From positions 2,046,001-2,110,000 of the forward strand of contig NZ_CP097127.1 of the NCBI RefSeq assembly GCF_023330665.1: a stretch of DNA of 64,000 nucleotides, in the 5' to 3' direction. The stretch comes from Conexibacter sp. S30A1 (GTDB lineage Bacteria; Actinomycetota; Thermoleophilia; Solirubrobacterales; Solirubrobacteraceae). The notes beneath the pieces were generated by a model. It was given only the letters and a program-made list of their open reading frames with translations, ran no database searches and was not told where the DNA came from. A program made the translations under genes and the position numbers. Of the stretch, positions 12,834 to 23,827 are shown piece after piece (the first letter of the stretch is position 1; the number at the start of each line of letters is the position of its first letter).

Positions 12834-13808
12834 TCAGCGGCGGCGCAGCCGCACGTCGACAGCGTCGCGCAGCGCGTCGCCGATGATGTTGAAGCACAGC
12901 ACCACGATCACGAGCAGCCCACCCACGGGGTACACAAGCCACCACTCGCCGTTGGTCACGTAGGTCTGGGCGTTGCCGAGCATGTCTCCCCACGAGGTGT
13001 TGGGGAACTGCAGTCCGAAGCCGATGAACCCGAGCAGTGCCAGCGCGAGGATCGAGTCGGCGATCAGGAACGTGATGTTGACGATCGTCACCGACATCGC
13101 GTTCGGGATCAGGTGCCTGAAGATCACGCGCCGGCGGTTTGCGCCCATCGTCTGCGCGGCGATGACGAAGTCGCGCGTGCGCAGCGTGAGCACCTCGCCG
13201 CGCACCAGGCGCGAGGGCACGAGCCAGGAGAAGATGCCGAGCACCAGGCTGATGTCGAGCACGGTGCCGCTGTACTTGGTGGCGAGCACCAGGACCACGA
13301 TCAGGAACGGGATCGACAACAGCACGTCGACAAAGCGCATCAGCACCGCGTCGAGCACGCCACCGACAAGGCCGGCGATCGCCCCGTAGAGCGTCCCGAT
13401 CACGATCGCCACCAGCGAGGCATAGGCACCGATCTCAAGCGCCGACTGGCCGCCGAGCATCAGCCGTCCCAGCTCGTCAAAGCCGTTCTCGTCGGTGCCG
13501 AGCAGGTGCGCGGCGCTCGGCGGCTGCGTCTGATCAAGCGGATTTGAGAGCGTCTGATTGCTGTGGTAGAAGATCGGCCCGACGAAACAGAAGAGCACGA
13601 CCAGGATGAGCAGCGCGAGCGCGATCAGGGCGAGCTTGTTGCTCGCGTACTCGCGCCAGGCAAGCCGCCAGCCACTGGATGTGGCGTACACATCGCCGGC
13701 GTCCGGGACGAGCTGGTGCAGGCCGCCCGACGGGGCGGGGATCAGCGCAACTCCCTGTCCGAGGTCTTCGCCGAAGCCGACCGCACTGATGTCCTGGGGT
13801 TCAGCCAA
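12834..13808 (-). CDS. ABC importer permease, DppC/OppC type
   Basis: 324 aa, with one N-terminal helix, a periplasmic segment containing the family signature LGTDENGFDELGRLMLGG, then five helices with the inner EAA coupling motif region around AAQTMGANRRRVIFRHLIPN. It forms the heterodimeric channel with DppB. A hydrophilic N-terminal extension of about 50 residues precedes the first helix, as is usual for DppC. It overlaps the dppB 3' end by 8 bp and is followed by the fused ATPase gene, indicating translational coupling. The substrate of the importer cannot be read from the sequence. Confidence 0.92.
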   Translation of the reverse strand: MAEPQDISAVGFGEDLGQGVALIPAPSGGLHQLVPDAGDVYATSSGWRLAWREYASNKLALIALALLILVVLFCFVGPIFYHSNQTLSNPLDQTQPPSAAHLLGTDENGFDELGRLMLGGQSALEIGAYASLVAIVIGTLYGAIAGLVGGVLDAVLMRFVDVLLSIPFLIVVLVLATKYSGTVLDISLVLGIFSWLVPSRLVRGEVLTLRTRDFVIAAQTMGANRRRVIFRHLIPNAMSVTIVNITFLIADSILALALLGFIGFGLQFPNTSWGDMLGNAQTYVTNGEWWLVYPVGGLLVIVVLCFNIIGDALRDAVDVRLRRR

Positions 13809-14751
13809 GGCGGACCCTCGGGTCGGCGGCCGCGATCGTGATGTCGGCCAGCAGGTTGCCGAGCACCGTCAGGATCGCGCCGAGCAGCGTGTAGGCGATC
13901 ATCACGTTGTAGTCGAGGTTGGTGAGCGCGTTGTAGAAGAGCAGTCCCAGGCCGGGATAGTTGAAGAGGATCTCGATCAGCAGGTTGCCCGCCAGCAGGC
14001 TCGGCACCGACAGCCCGATCAGCGTGATCGTGGAGAGGCTGGCGTTGCGCAGCAGATGGCGCACGAGCACGCGGCGCTCCGAGAGCCCCTTCGCGCGAGC
14101 CAGGCGGATGTAGTCCTGGGCGAGCTCATCGAGCGCGGCCGAGCGCATGTAGCGGCTGAAGGCAGCCACGTTCAGCAGCGCCAGCGTGATGATCGGCAAG
14201 AACAGCTGCCGCACGTGCGTGATCGCACTGAAGGTGCTGGTGACCGTGTCACTGACGCCCGGCGGGAACCAGCCGAGGTCAAGCGCGAAGACCTGGATCA
14301 GGATCAGCCCCAGGAAGAAGGACGGCATCGAGTAGAGCGTGAAGTTGACTGCGGTGGCCGCGTAGTCGCCGGGGCTGTTGCGCTTTACGGCCTGCACGAC
14401 GCCGAGCGGCAGGGCGATGATCAGCGAGAGCACCAGCGCGGTCCCCGATAGGTAGGCGCTGCGCCCAGCGTTCTCCTTGAAGAGAGCCGACACCGACTGG
14501 CTGAACTTGTAGGCGTAGCCGAAGTTCAGATGGATGAGGTTGTTCAGGTAGCTGAGGAACTGGATGATCTCGGGCCGGTCGTAGCCGTGCTGACGGTTCC
14601 AGACCTCAATCGCGCGGTGCGTGGCCTTGGTGCCGAGAACGATGTAGACCGGCGATGGCGCCACGTAGTGCAGCATCGCGAAGGTGATCGCGGCAACGCC
14701 GATCACCACGATGACCGCGGTCAGCAGGCGACGGATGATGTAGCCGATCAT
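13801..14751 (-). CDS. ABC importer permease, DppB/OppB type
   Basis: 316 aa, six predicted membrane segments starting with the typical MIGYIIRRLLTAVIVVIGV. The EAA loop is DYIRLARAKGLSERRVLVRHLLRNA and the C-terminus ends in ADITIAAADPRVRLG, close to the family ending YxxxDPRI. It partners with DppC. An 18-bp perfect hairpin lies between this gene and the upstream binding-protein gene, so expression relative to the binding protein may be reduced. Its paralogue at 60152-61120 shares the same order of motifs. Confidence 0.92.
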   Translation of the reverse strand: MIGYIIRRLLTAVIVVIGVAAITFAMLHYVAPSPVYIVLGTKATHRAIEVWNRQHGYDRPEIIQFLSYLNNLIHLNFGYAYKFSQSVSALFKENAGRSAYLSGTALVLSLIIALPLGVVQAVKRNSPGDYAATAVNFTLYSMPSFFLGLILIQVFALDLGWFPPGVSDTVTSTFSAITHVRQLFLPIITLALLNVAAFSRYMRSAALDELAQDYIRLARAKGLSERRVLVRHLLRNASLSTITLIGLSVPSLLAGNLLIEILFNYPGLGLLFYNALTNLDYNVMIAYTLLGAILTVLGNLLADITIAAADPRVRLG

Positions 14752-14802
14752 CGGTGCTCAGATGTTAGTGCGAGAAGTTGGATCGAGGAGTCGATACGGG
14801 CT

Positions 14803-14839
14803 GCGGGTTGGACCGGGCCAGTGGCCCGGTCCAACCCGC
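14803..14839 (-). promoter_or_regulatory. Strong intercistronic hairpin between binding protein and permease genes
   Basis: A near-perfect palindrome: GCGGGTTGGACCGGGCCA and its reverse complement flank a single central base, giving a 17-bp stem with a 3-nt loop. It sits in the 120-bp gap after the binding-protein stop and before dppB on the minus strand. Such hairpins act as partial terminators or 3' stabilisers in binding-protein operons; the role here is inferred from position. Confidence 0.7.
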
Positions 14840-14871
14840 TCATTGCCTTCAGGCAACTGCCCGCTCGTTCA

Positions 14872-16833
14872 CTACTTGTTGACCCAGAACCCAGCCGCGT
14901 TGAACTGCTGCTGAGTCAGCGCGAGGAAGGCGCCGGTCGTACCGCCGACCTTCCTTGAGATCACGCTGATCGCGTCAGGAACCGGGAAGTACAGCACCGG
15001 CTGCTGCTTGGAGAAGAAGGCAACCTCCTTCGCGATCGCAGCGGCGCTCGGGCTCGTGATCGAGTGGATCATGAGCCGGTTGGCCTCCGGGCTGTTGTAG
15101 TAGCCGACGTTCAGCGAGCCGGTCGTGTTCATCACGCCGTCCTGCGTCGGGTAGTAGTCGACGAAGATGCCGCCGTAGTTGTTGACACCCCAGTCGTTGA
15201 CGTACTGCTTGCCGGCCGGGACCTGGTTGTTGTAGTCGGAGGTGAGGATCGTGAAGGACTTCGTCACGAACTTCACGTTGATTCCGGCGGCCTTCTTGGC
15301 CTCGGAGGAGAACGCCTCAGACTCGAGCACACCGGTCGAGGACTCCGCGTACGGGAGGTTCGCCCAGGTGAACGAGATCGGCGTGCCCTTCGGGATGCCG
15401 GCGCCGCACTGGTGCGGGCCCGCGCCCGGCTTGGCGCACGTCGTCGTACCGTTCGGCTTGACGTTCCAGCCGTGCGCCTTCAGCGTGGCGACCGCGGCCT
15501 TGGGGTTGTAGGGCCAAGGCGACTTGGTGGCGACGCTCGGAACGAACGGCGACTTCGGGTACGGCGCCACCGGCCCGCCGGTCGGGACCGCCCAGCCGTG
15601 GTAGATGTCGTTGGTGATAGCCGGCTCGTTGGTCAGCTGCGCAAAGACGCCACGGATGTATGGCTGCGCGATGACCTTGTTGAAGTGGTCGGTCTTGTCC
15701 TTGAAGTTGTAGAACCCACCGAACCAGCCCCAACCTGGGCCGCCGTAGATGCTGTAGCCGTCGCGCTCCAACTGCGGGATCGCCCCGAGCTGGGTGCCGG
15801 CGTCGAGTCCACCAATGTCAAGCGACCCGGCCTTGAGCGCGTTCAGCTCGGCCGTGGAGCTCGTGTAGGTGTTGAAGTCGAGCGTCGCGGTCGGCTTTGG
15901 CTTCAGGCCGTAGCGCGGGTTGGGCGTCAGCACAAACGAGCTGTTCACCGTGTTGAAGCTCTTCAGCTTGTAAGGCCCGTCAACCGTCTGCCAGAGCGGG
16001 TTCATGAAGTCAGACAGGTTGGTGCCGAGCGTGTTGAGGTTGTTCCAGATCGCCGTCGCGTCGGCCGTGTTGGTCGCCCAGTCGGTCAGCTTCTGGCCGC
16101 TTGAGTTGACGTCCCACGAGGTCGCCGGCAGCGGGTAGAGGCCGCCGTTTGTGTCCTGGAGCTGGTTGTCGGTGAACCAGGTCGGGTTGACCGGGTGCGT
16201 CAGGTGCATCACCAGCACGTTGCCGTGGTAGCTGAGGCTCTTGACGTTGTAGGGGAACTCGGTCGGCGACGCGTACTGGCACCAGTTGGCCGGCGAGGCG
16301 TTGGTCGCGGCCTTGGTGAGGTAGTAGTCGAAGGCGACATCCTCGGCGTTGACCGGCGCGCCGTTTGACCACTTCAGGCCCGGCTTGACACGGATCGTGA
16401 CCGTCCTGTTGTGGTTTGTGTAGACGGGCATGTAAGCCGCGCTCTGTGCCTCGCTGATCGCCGGCTTGGCGCCGTTGGGCCCGTAGTAGAGCGGGATGAA
16501 CAGCGACGTCGCCAGGTTGAACGTGAACGTGCTGCACTGCGCGCTGGCGATGATCGGGTTGATGCCCGTGGGTGTGGAGCCCGTCAGCTGACCGACAGTG
16601 ATGACGCCGCCGTGGGCGGGCTTGCCGTTCTTGGGCAGGTTGCCCTTGATCAGCGTGCCGTACTCGACCTTCGTGCCAAGCGTCGACGATGACGCCGCCT
16701 TGGCTGTGTTCTTGGCGCTGCTCAGGCCGGTCGCTGCGACGGCGACTGCGGCAATGGCGGCCAAGGCGGCCACCAGACCCGACAGTCGCCAGAGGCGGCC
16801 AGCGCCAGAGCGCGAATCAGGGATGAACCTCAT
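14872..16833 (-). CDS. Family-5 extracellular solute-binding protein (SBP1)
   Basis: 653 aa secreted binding protein of the DppA/OppA (SBP_bac_5) family, first gene of the importer operon. An N-terminal signal segment (LSGLVAALAAIAAVAVAATG) is present, but no lipobox cysteine, so it may be released or held another way, unlike the paralogues at 17101 and 58272. Family features include VTIRVKPGLKWSNGAPVNAEDV and KPGLKW. An insert carrying PANWCQ and CAKPGAGPHQCGAG is shared with SBP2 and may form a disulfide. The ligand is unknown. SD-like GAGGGGAAG precedes the ATG. Confidence 0.9.
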   Translation of the reverse strand: MRFIPDSRSGAGRLWRLSGLVAALAAIAAVAVAATGLSSAKNTAKAASSSTLGTKVEYGTLIKGNLPKNGKPAHGGVITVGQLTGSTPTGINPIIASAQCSTFTFNLATSLFIPLYYGPNGAKPAISEAQSAAYMPVYTNHNRTVTIRVKPGLKWSNGAPVNAEDVAFDYYLTKAATNASPANWCQYASPTEFPYNVKSLSYHGNVLVMHLTHPVNPTWFTDNQLQDTNGGLYPLPATSWDVNSSGQKLTDWATNTADATAIWNNLNTLGTNLSDFMNPLWQTVDGPYKLKSFNTVNSSFVLTPNPRYGLKPKPTATLDFNTYTSSTAELNALKAGSLDIGGLDAGTQLGAIPQLERDGYSIYGGPGWGWFGGFYNFKDKTDHFNKVIAQPYIRGVFAQLTNEPAITNDIYHGWAVPTGGPVAPYPKSPFVPSVATKSPWPYNPKAAVATLKAHGWNVKPNGTTTCAKPGAGPHQCGAGIPKGTPISFTWANLPYAESSTGVLESEAFSSEAKKAAGINVKFVTKSFTILTSDYNNQVPAGKQYVNDWGVNNYGGIFVDYYPTQDGVMNTTGSLNVGYYNSPEANRLMIHSITSPSAAAIAKEVAFFSKQQPVLYFPVPDAISVISRKVGGTTGAFLALTQQQFNAAGFWVNK

Positions 16834-17100
16834 AACAGCTTCCCCTCTTTGGATGGATTAGGGATGAAATGAACGCCTCCGGTCCATGGCGTACTGGCCA
16901 TAGCGTGGCGCACGATGAAGCAGTTTTTACACAATTTTTCGCCGCTTAACCTGCAGCTAACTGCATGGACTCATACCAGACGGCAATTTCATGTATAGCC
17001 AACAACCTACCAATGTGGGGCCGTCGACGCGTTTGCTTGTACATATCGGCCAAGATCAGCGCGCCCACTTATACGGAAAGTTTGAGGCTGGCCGGCGTCC
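16834..17100. other. Intergenic region between SBP1 start and SBP2 stop
   Basis: 267 bp, noticeably richer in A/T than its surroundings, especially about 16915-17070. It should contain the promoter of the SBP1-dppBC-dppDF operon (reading leftward) and the end of the SBP2 transcript. I saw no gene and no convincing long hairpin. Confidence 0.5.
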
Positions 17101-19059
17101 TCAGCGGTGCCTGGCCCGGTAGAGCAGCGCAAAGAAGTACTGGCGCTGGGTCATCGCCGCAAACGCCGTGGCCGAGCCGCCCAGCCGGGCTGCAACCACC
17201 GTGATCCAATCCTGGTCGGGCATGTAAAGCACCGGAAACACTCGGCTCAGGTAGCTGACCTCGCGACCGATCGCGCCGCGACTGGCACTCTCGATTGACG
17301 CCTGAAGCAGCGCCCGCACATGGCGCCCGCCATAGCCGCCGAGGTTCAGCGCCCCACCGGGACCGAGCAGTCCAGCCTGCGTCGGGTAGTAGCCGGTCAG
17401 CGCGCCGCCGAAGTTGTTGACGCCCCAGGCGTTCTGATCGGCCGCCGCGGCGCTGCCCTGATCGTTGTAGTCGGCCGTGAGCACACCGAAGCTGCCTGTT
17501 AGAAATCTGACATCTATGCCGGCGTATTGCCTGGCGTCCGCGGCGAAGAGCCGCGACTCGCGGATGCCGATCGGCGAGACCGACGCCGACAGGTTGGCCC
17601 AGGTGAAGCTGATCGGCGTGCCGGCCGGGATCCCGGCGCCGCACTCGCCGGCACCGACCCCCGGGCGGATGCAGGTTGTCCGCCCGCCCGGGCGCACGCG
17701 CCAGCCGTGTGCGCGCAGGGTCGCCACCGCCCGGCCCGGATCGTAGGGCCACGGCACCTTGGTCGCCGAGGCGCTCAGGTACGGGGAGCGTGGCGCCACC
17801 GGCACAGGCCCATGCTCGGGCACCGCCCAGCCGTGGTAGACGCTGCGGATGATCTGCGGCTGGTCCACCAGCTCGGCCAGCACACCACGGATATAGGGCT
17901 GCGCGATGACCCTGTCAAAGTCGTCGGTCGCGTCCTTGAAGTTGATGACCCCGCCGTACCAGCCCCACCCGGGCCCGCCGAACACGTCAAGCCCGTGACG
18001 CCGGAGCCCGGCGATCGCGGAAAGCTGCGTGCTCGGGTCGAGCGAGCCGAGCTCGAGCCGGCCCGTGCGCAGCGCCGCGAGCATCGCCTGCGGGTCGCTG
18101 TAGGTCCTGACCGACACGCCCGCAAGCAGCGGTCGGGGCCGCAGCCCGTAGCGTGGGTTGCGCACCAGCTTGTAGGCGCCGCTTGAGGCGTTGAACGAGG
18201 CCAGCTCAAACGGCCCGTCCACCACCTTCCAAAGGGGATTTGAGGCAAACGTACCCGTGTCCGCGCCCTGAGCCTGCAGGTATTTGAAGATCGCAAGCGC
18301 GGCGGCTGGGTCGCTGGCCCAGGTGGTGACGTGCGCACCGCCGGTGGCATCGACGTTCCACACGGTGCTTGGCAACGGGTACAGCCCGGCACCAACGTCC
18401 TCGAGCTGGTCGGCGGTGAACCACTCCGGATTCACACGGTGGGTGAGCGTCAGCACCACCGTGCGTCGCCCGCGCGCGCTCACAGCTGCCACGTCGCTGG
18501 GGAACTGCCCGGCCTGAGACTGGCACCAGTTTGCAGGCGAAGCGCTCACCGCCGCCCGCAGGAGGTCGATGTCAAAGATCAGGTCGCTCGCGTCAACGGG
18601 GGCTCCGTCTGACCAACGCAACCCCGGCTTGAGCGTGATCGTGACCGTGCGGTCTCCGTCTGAGTACACCGGCAGCCGCGCCGCGCTCAGCGCCTCGTTC
18701 ACCGCGGGCGTGACGCCTTTGGGCCCGGCGTAGAGCGGCACGTACTGCTGCGAGATGAAGTCGAGCGTCGGCGTTGTGCAGCCCGCGCCGCCGACCACCG
18801 GCAGGATCTGCGCGGGTGTCTGGCCGGCGAGCTGGCCGGCTGTGATCGTGCCGCCGCGCAGGGGCGTCCCGCGAGCCGGCAGCGTGCCAGCGATCCCCGC
18901 GATCCGTGGTGCGTGATGGTGATGGCCATGGCGCACGGCCACAGACGCGCTGCCGCAGCCCGCCACGGCCGCGGCCAGCGCGGCGGCCAGGGCCGTGGCG
19001 ACCAGCGGCTTGTGGGCGACGCCAAGGCGCCGGCCGGCGCTCTGACCCGCGCCCGGCAT
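17101..19059 (-). CDS. Family-5 solute-binding lipoprotein (SBP2), paralogue of SBP1
   Basis: 652 aa. A lipobox (AAAVAGCGS) follows the signal helix, so this copy is a lipid-anchored binding protein. It aligns along its whole length with SBP1: VTITLKPGLRWSDGAPVDASD, SPANWCQ, HRVNPEWFTADQLEDVGAGLYPLP and NPRYGLRPRP. It has no permease genes of its own and lies only 6 bp downstream of ettA on the minus strand, so it may be cotranscribed with ettA and deliver a second ligand to the neighbouring importer. A tandem duplication followed by divergence is the simplest origin. The ligand is unknown. Confidence 0.88.
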   Translation of the reverse strand: MPGAGQSAGRRLGVAHKPLVATALAAALAAAVAGCGSASVAVRHGHHHHAPRIAGIAGTLPARGTPLRGGTITAGQLAGQTPAQILPVVGGAGCTTPTLDFISQQYVPLYAGPKGVTPAVNEALSAARLPVYSDGDRTVTITLKPGLRWSDGAPVDASDLIFDIDLLRAAVSASPANWCQSQAGQFPSDVAAVSARGRRTVVLTLTHRVNPEWFTADQLEDVGAGLYPLPSTVWNVDATGGAHVTTWASDPAAALAIFKYLQAQGADTGTFASNPLWKVVDGPFELASFNASSGAYKLVRNPRYGLRPRPLLAGVSVRTYSDPQAMLAALRTGRLELGSLDPSTQLSAIAGLRRHGLDVFGGPGWGWYGGVINFKDATDDFDRVIAQPYIRGVLAELVDQPQIIRSVYHGWAVPEHGPVPVAPRSPYLSASATKVPWPYDPGRAVATLRAHGWRVRPGGRTTCIRPGVGAGECGAGIPAGTPISFTWANLSASVSPIGIRESRLFAADARQYAGIDVRFLTGSFGVLTADYNDQGSAAAADQNAWGVNNFGGALTGYYPTQAGLLGPGGALNLGGYGGRHVRALLQASIESASRGAIGREVSYLSRVFPVLYMPDQDWITVVAARLGGSATAFAAMTQRQYFFALLYRARHR

Positions 19060-19065
19060 CCGGCT

Positions 19066-20721
<1,656 letters not shown>

Positions 20722-20754
20722 CGCGCCCGAGGGTAGCGAGCCGCGCCCGGACGC

Positions 20755-21867
20755 TCACAATCCCGGCGGATGGCGGACCACAAAACCGGCGGCGGAGCGC
20801 ACCAGCGGATGCCAGCCGATGCCGTCAGCCCCGTCTCCCGGCCCAGCGGCGTTCCAGGTGTCCCAGCGCAAACCCGCCACGTACATGAAGACGTGCGTGG
20901 CGCTCGCATAGATCGTCACCCAGCGCCCCGGCCCCGGTTCGCCCCATCGCTCAAAGTCACCGGAGGTCAGGTCCGCGCCGGCCGGGAGCAGCCCGCCCCC
21001 GTAGAGCAGGTGCGCGACGCTGCTCGAGCAGTCATACGAGGCGGCAACCACATCAAGCGGTACGCCGTGCCCGCCGCCGTACACGTAGGGTTTGCCGACG
21101 ATCTGGTTGCCCGAGGCGATGATGCCCCGCACGGCGGCGGGCGCACCGGCGGGCGCCGCAGCAAGCCCGTCGGCCAGCAGCAGCGCGCGCGGGCCGCTCG
21201 TGAGCGGAGCCGCGCCCGCGCAGTCCGCTGCGGGCAGAGCAATCTGGACCGCGCCAGCCCAGCGGCCGTGCTCGTAGGGGATACCCAGTGCGGCCGCCAG
21301 CCGCCACCAGAGGTCGATCACGCGCGGCAGGCCAGCCACCGGGCCGCCACCCAGGCCGATGTCCTCCTTGCGGGCCACGATCGTCGCCCCGCCGGCGCTG
21401 ATCGCAAGCGCTGTGCCGTAGGGCAGGCCACCGAGCGAGTCTGCCGCCGCGAACGTCGTCCCGCCCAGCTCCGCGAAGCTATCCGGGTGCGCCAGCAGGT
21501 TCACCCCGGAGGCGCCAACCGTGCCGCTTGAGGGATCACCCGGCCCGCCGTACTCGGTCGCCCCAACCGTGACCGGCACACCGCAGACGAGCTGTTGCCC
21601 ACCAAGCGCCCCGCCCACGGCAGGCGCCCCGCCCACGGCAGCTGCCCCGCCCACGCCAGGCACCCCGCCGAGCCCGACCACCGCACCGACCAGCGCCAGA
21701 CACAGCCCTCCCGCCACCAGCAGAGCACCCGCCGCGAGCGCCGCCGCGATCCTTGCCAAGCCTCCCGAACGTCCACCGACCACCCGCGCGACGCTACGCC
21801 GGCGCCAGCCCGCGACCGCCGCGGACCCTCCGATTGGCACGCAATTGACACACCTGCAACCGGGCAT
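20755..21867 (-). CDS. NlpC/P60-like hydrolase with membrane anchor and Gly/Ala-rich stalk
   Basis: 370 aa. A hydrophobic segment (AALAAGALLVAGGLCLALVGAVVG, two overlapping stretches) is followed by a low-complexity stretch with repeated VGGAPAVGGA-like units, a central domain of unknown type (about 100-230), and a C-terminal NlpC/P60-like domain with Cys in SYDCSSSV and His in ATHVFMYV. The catalytic domain is closely related to that of 2219-3415 (shared GEPGPGRWVTIYA). The true start may lie downstream of 21867, nearer the hydrophobic helix. It is divergent from the J-domain gene, so they share a promoter region. Confidence 0.78.
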   Translation of the reverse strand: MPGCRCVNCVPIGGSAAVAGWRRRSVARVVGGRSGGLARIAAALAAGALLVAGGLCLALVGAVVGLGGVPGVGGAAAVGGAPAVGGALGGQQLVCGVPVTVGATEYGGPGDPSSGTVGASGVNLLAHPDSFAELGGTTFAAADSLGGLPYGTALAISAGGATIVARKEDIGLGGGPVAGLPRVIDLWWRLAAALGIPYEHGRWAGAVQIALPAADCAGAAPLTSGPRALLLADGLAAAPAGAPAAVRGIIASGNQIVGKPYVYGGGHGVPLDVVAASYDCSSSVAHLLYGGGLLPAGADLTSGDFERWGEPGPGRWVTIYASATHVFMYVAGLRWDTWNAAGPGDGADGIGWHPLVRSAAGFVVRHPPGL

Positions 21868-21901
21868 CCAACAGCCGCCTGGGCGCTACCTTAAGCGGTT
21901 G

Positions 21902-23149
21902 ATGGCGCGCATCCTGGACCTCGAACAGGCCCTCCTGCTGCTCGAGTTGGAGGCGCCCTTCGACAAGCGCGAGGTGCAGCTTGCGCGCCGCCGCATGGCC
22001 AAGGTCTGGCACCCGGACATCGCCCCGCCCGGCCGCCAACACGAGCATCAGCGCCACCTGCAGGCGATCAACGAGGCCGCCGACGAGCTCGAGCGTCTGG
22101 CCGAGGGCTCCCGCAACGGCCGCGTCACCCGCAACGCGGTCAAGGTCTCCGCCGCCGCCGCCCGGCGCGCCCGCGAGGAGGAGGGCCGCCGCGCCTACGA
22201 GGCTGAGCAGCGCGCTCGTGAGCAGGCCGCCGACCGCGCGCGCCACGACCCCTTCGGCTCGCGCATGCCCGACCACTCGGTCGTGCACCGCTACGCGCGC
22301 TGCACCTCCTACCCCGAGTGGGGCGTGGGCACCGTCAGCGGCATCTACTTCTCCGGCGAGGGCGACGACGTGCAGCAGTGGGCGCGCATGTCCTTCCAGG
22401 TGGGTGTGCGCACCGTGCCCGCCGGCTCGCTGCAGTTCGTGGACTTCTCAAAGCCCGACCCCGGCGCCGAACGCGTCGAGCGCTTCATGACCGCCGCCCA
22501 GCATGCGCTGGCCGAGGGCAACGCCGAGCTGGCGGCCAAGCGCCTGATCTACGCCCGCGACGCCGACCCCACCAACCCGGCCGTGCTGCGGCTGCTCACG
22601 GTCGCCTTCTGGCAGGCCGGCAACCTGCCCGCCGCCGGACGCGCGGTGCGCGACTGGGGCCGCGCCGAGACCGACCGACCCACGGCGGAGCGCTACGCCT
22701 CGCGCATCTACGAGGACATGGGCGCGATCGACCTTGCCGCCGAGGCGGCGCAGCGCGTCACCGAGCGCACCCCCGCCGACGGCTCCGCGTGGGCCCGCCT
22801 CGGCCGCCTGCGCCTGCGCCTGCTGCAGCGCGCGGGCGCGATCGAGGCGCTCGAGCGCGCCCGCCTGATCGAGCCGACGGTGGAGGTCATGCTCGACCTG
22901 GCGCTCGCCCACCACCTCGCTGGCGACGTCGGTGCCGAGGTCTCCGCCGCGCAGGCGGCCACGCTGATCGCCCCCGACTCACCGCTGGCCTGGTCGGCGC
23001 TCGCCCACGCGCTGGCGCGCACCGACCGCCCGCGCGAGTGCATCGCCGCCTGCGAACGCGCGCTGCAGCTGGGCTCAGACGCCGAGGTCAGCGAGCTGCT
23101 CGAGCGCGTCCGCGCAGCGCTGCCGCAGGAGCTCGCACCCGCCGGCTAG
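21902..23149 (+). CDS. J-domain protein with C-terminal TPR repeats
   Basis: 415 aa. Residues 1-70 are a DnaJ-like J domain with the HPD tripeptide (KVWHPDIAP), so it should engage DnaK. A charged Ala/Arg-rich helix follows (about 75-115), then a small beta-rich domain (EWGVGTVSGIYFSG...), then five or six TPR-like helical pairs to the end. It is not DnaJ itself: it lacks the G/F region and the zinc CxxCxGxG repeats. ATG at 21902 puts the J domain at the N-terminus; an open frame extends upstream but overlaps the divergent gene. A co-chaperone recruiting particular clients is the likely role. Confidence 0.82.
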   Translation: MARILDLEQALLLLELEAPFDKREVQLARRRMAKVWHPDIAPPGRQHEHQRHLQAINEAADELERLAEGSRNGRVTRNAVKVSAAAARRAREEEGRRAYEAEQRAREQAADRARHDPFGSRMPDHSVVHRYARCTSYPEWGVGTVSGIYFSGEGDDVQQWARMSFQVGVRTVPAGSLQFVDFSKPDPGAERVERFMTAAQHALAEGNAELAAKRLIYARDADPTNPAVLRLLTVAFWQAGNLPAAGRAVRDWGRAETDRPTAERYASRIYEDMGAIDLAAEAAQRVTERTPADGSAWARLGRLRLRLLQRAGAIEALERARLIEPTVEVMLDLALAHHLAGDVGAEVSAAQAATLIAPDSPLAWSALAHALARTDRPRECIAACERALQLGSDAEVSELLERVRAALPQELAPAG

Positions 23150-23827
23150 CGGCTTGCATCGCTCGCGTTCGCGCGGTCGTGCTCGATCGGCCGGCACCGC
23201 TTCGCCGGGAGCACGAGCGTCCCGCTCGCGGCGCTGTGAGGGCAGCGCACGCATGCGCCGACGCTTCCTGTCGCGGCTTTCATCAACCGCCTCTCGCCCC
23301 CAAATCACCGCCTGAACACGAGCTTTGTGCATTTCGCGCGCTCCAGCCGCCCGAAATGCACAAAGCTCCCAAAGCCAAAGAGATTTGGGGGCGAGAGGTC
23401 GCTCGCGGGGGGCCTGAGACACCGCTCCCGCGAAGCCACCATCGGCGCAAGCGAGCAGCGCGCCCGCAGATGACCACGGCTCGGGCGCCGGTCACAACAA
23501 CGCGCGCCGCATGGCGGGTCGCCGGGGGGTGACGCGGGGCTGCCCGGTAACGCCGCGGCGAGTTAGGGGCGCAACGGTGCCGACGTAGCGCTGAGCCGGA
23601 CCAGCGGTCGGCCGCGCGGTTCGTGCTGCCCTCGACGGCCTCGCGATCAGGTGCACGCCCCCAGATGCACCAGCCGCTGTCCGGGCGCCACACGACTCAG
23701 TGCTCAGCGCCTCAGCGTGCGTCCGGGGCATGAGCGCACGCGGCGCCCGGGTTCGACGCGACCCCACGCTTTCCGCGTGTGCGCTTGACCGGCGGCCTGC
23801 CTTGACCGGCGGCCCGCTGGCCGCCGG
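23150..23827. other. 678-bp non-coding gap holding a nested palindrome
   Basis: Between two convergent genes (J-domain/TPR and groES). No open frame here looks like a real protein. The only clear structure is the nested palindrome at 23290-23398. The remaining sequence is GC-rich, without recognisable repeats. Confidence 0.6.
23290..23398. repeat. 109-bp nested palindromic element, copy 1
   Basis: Outer arms are 17 bp, perfectly complementary (23290-23306 with 23382-23398; CCTCTCGCCCCCAAATC and its complement). Inner arms are 17 bp, perfectly complementary (23320-23336 with 23352-23368; core GCTTTGTGCATTTCG). The two stems are separated by 13-nt internal-loop strands on each side, with a 15-nt apical loop. 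A second copy of the same length lies at 34801-34909. Both copies lie between convergent genes. It could be a REP/MITE-like mobile palindrome, a bidirectional terminator or a structured RNA. Confidence 0.85.

Noticed and set aside
11117..12886. Long plus-strand frame opposite the fused ATPase
   Set aside because: Antisense shadow of dppDF; no domain and biased composition.
23283..23693. Minus-strand open frame in the 678-bp gap as a gene
   Set aside because: It runs through the nested palindrome, has an Arg/Ala-rich random-looking composition and no SD.
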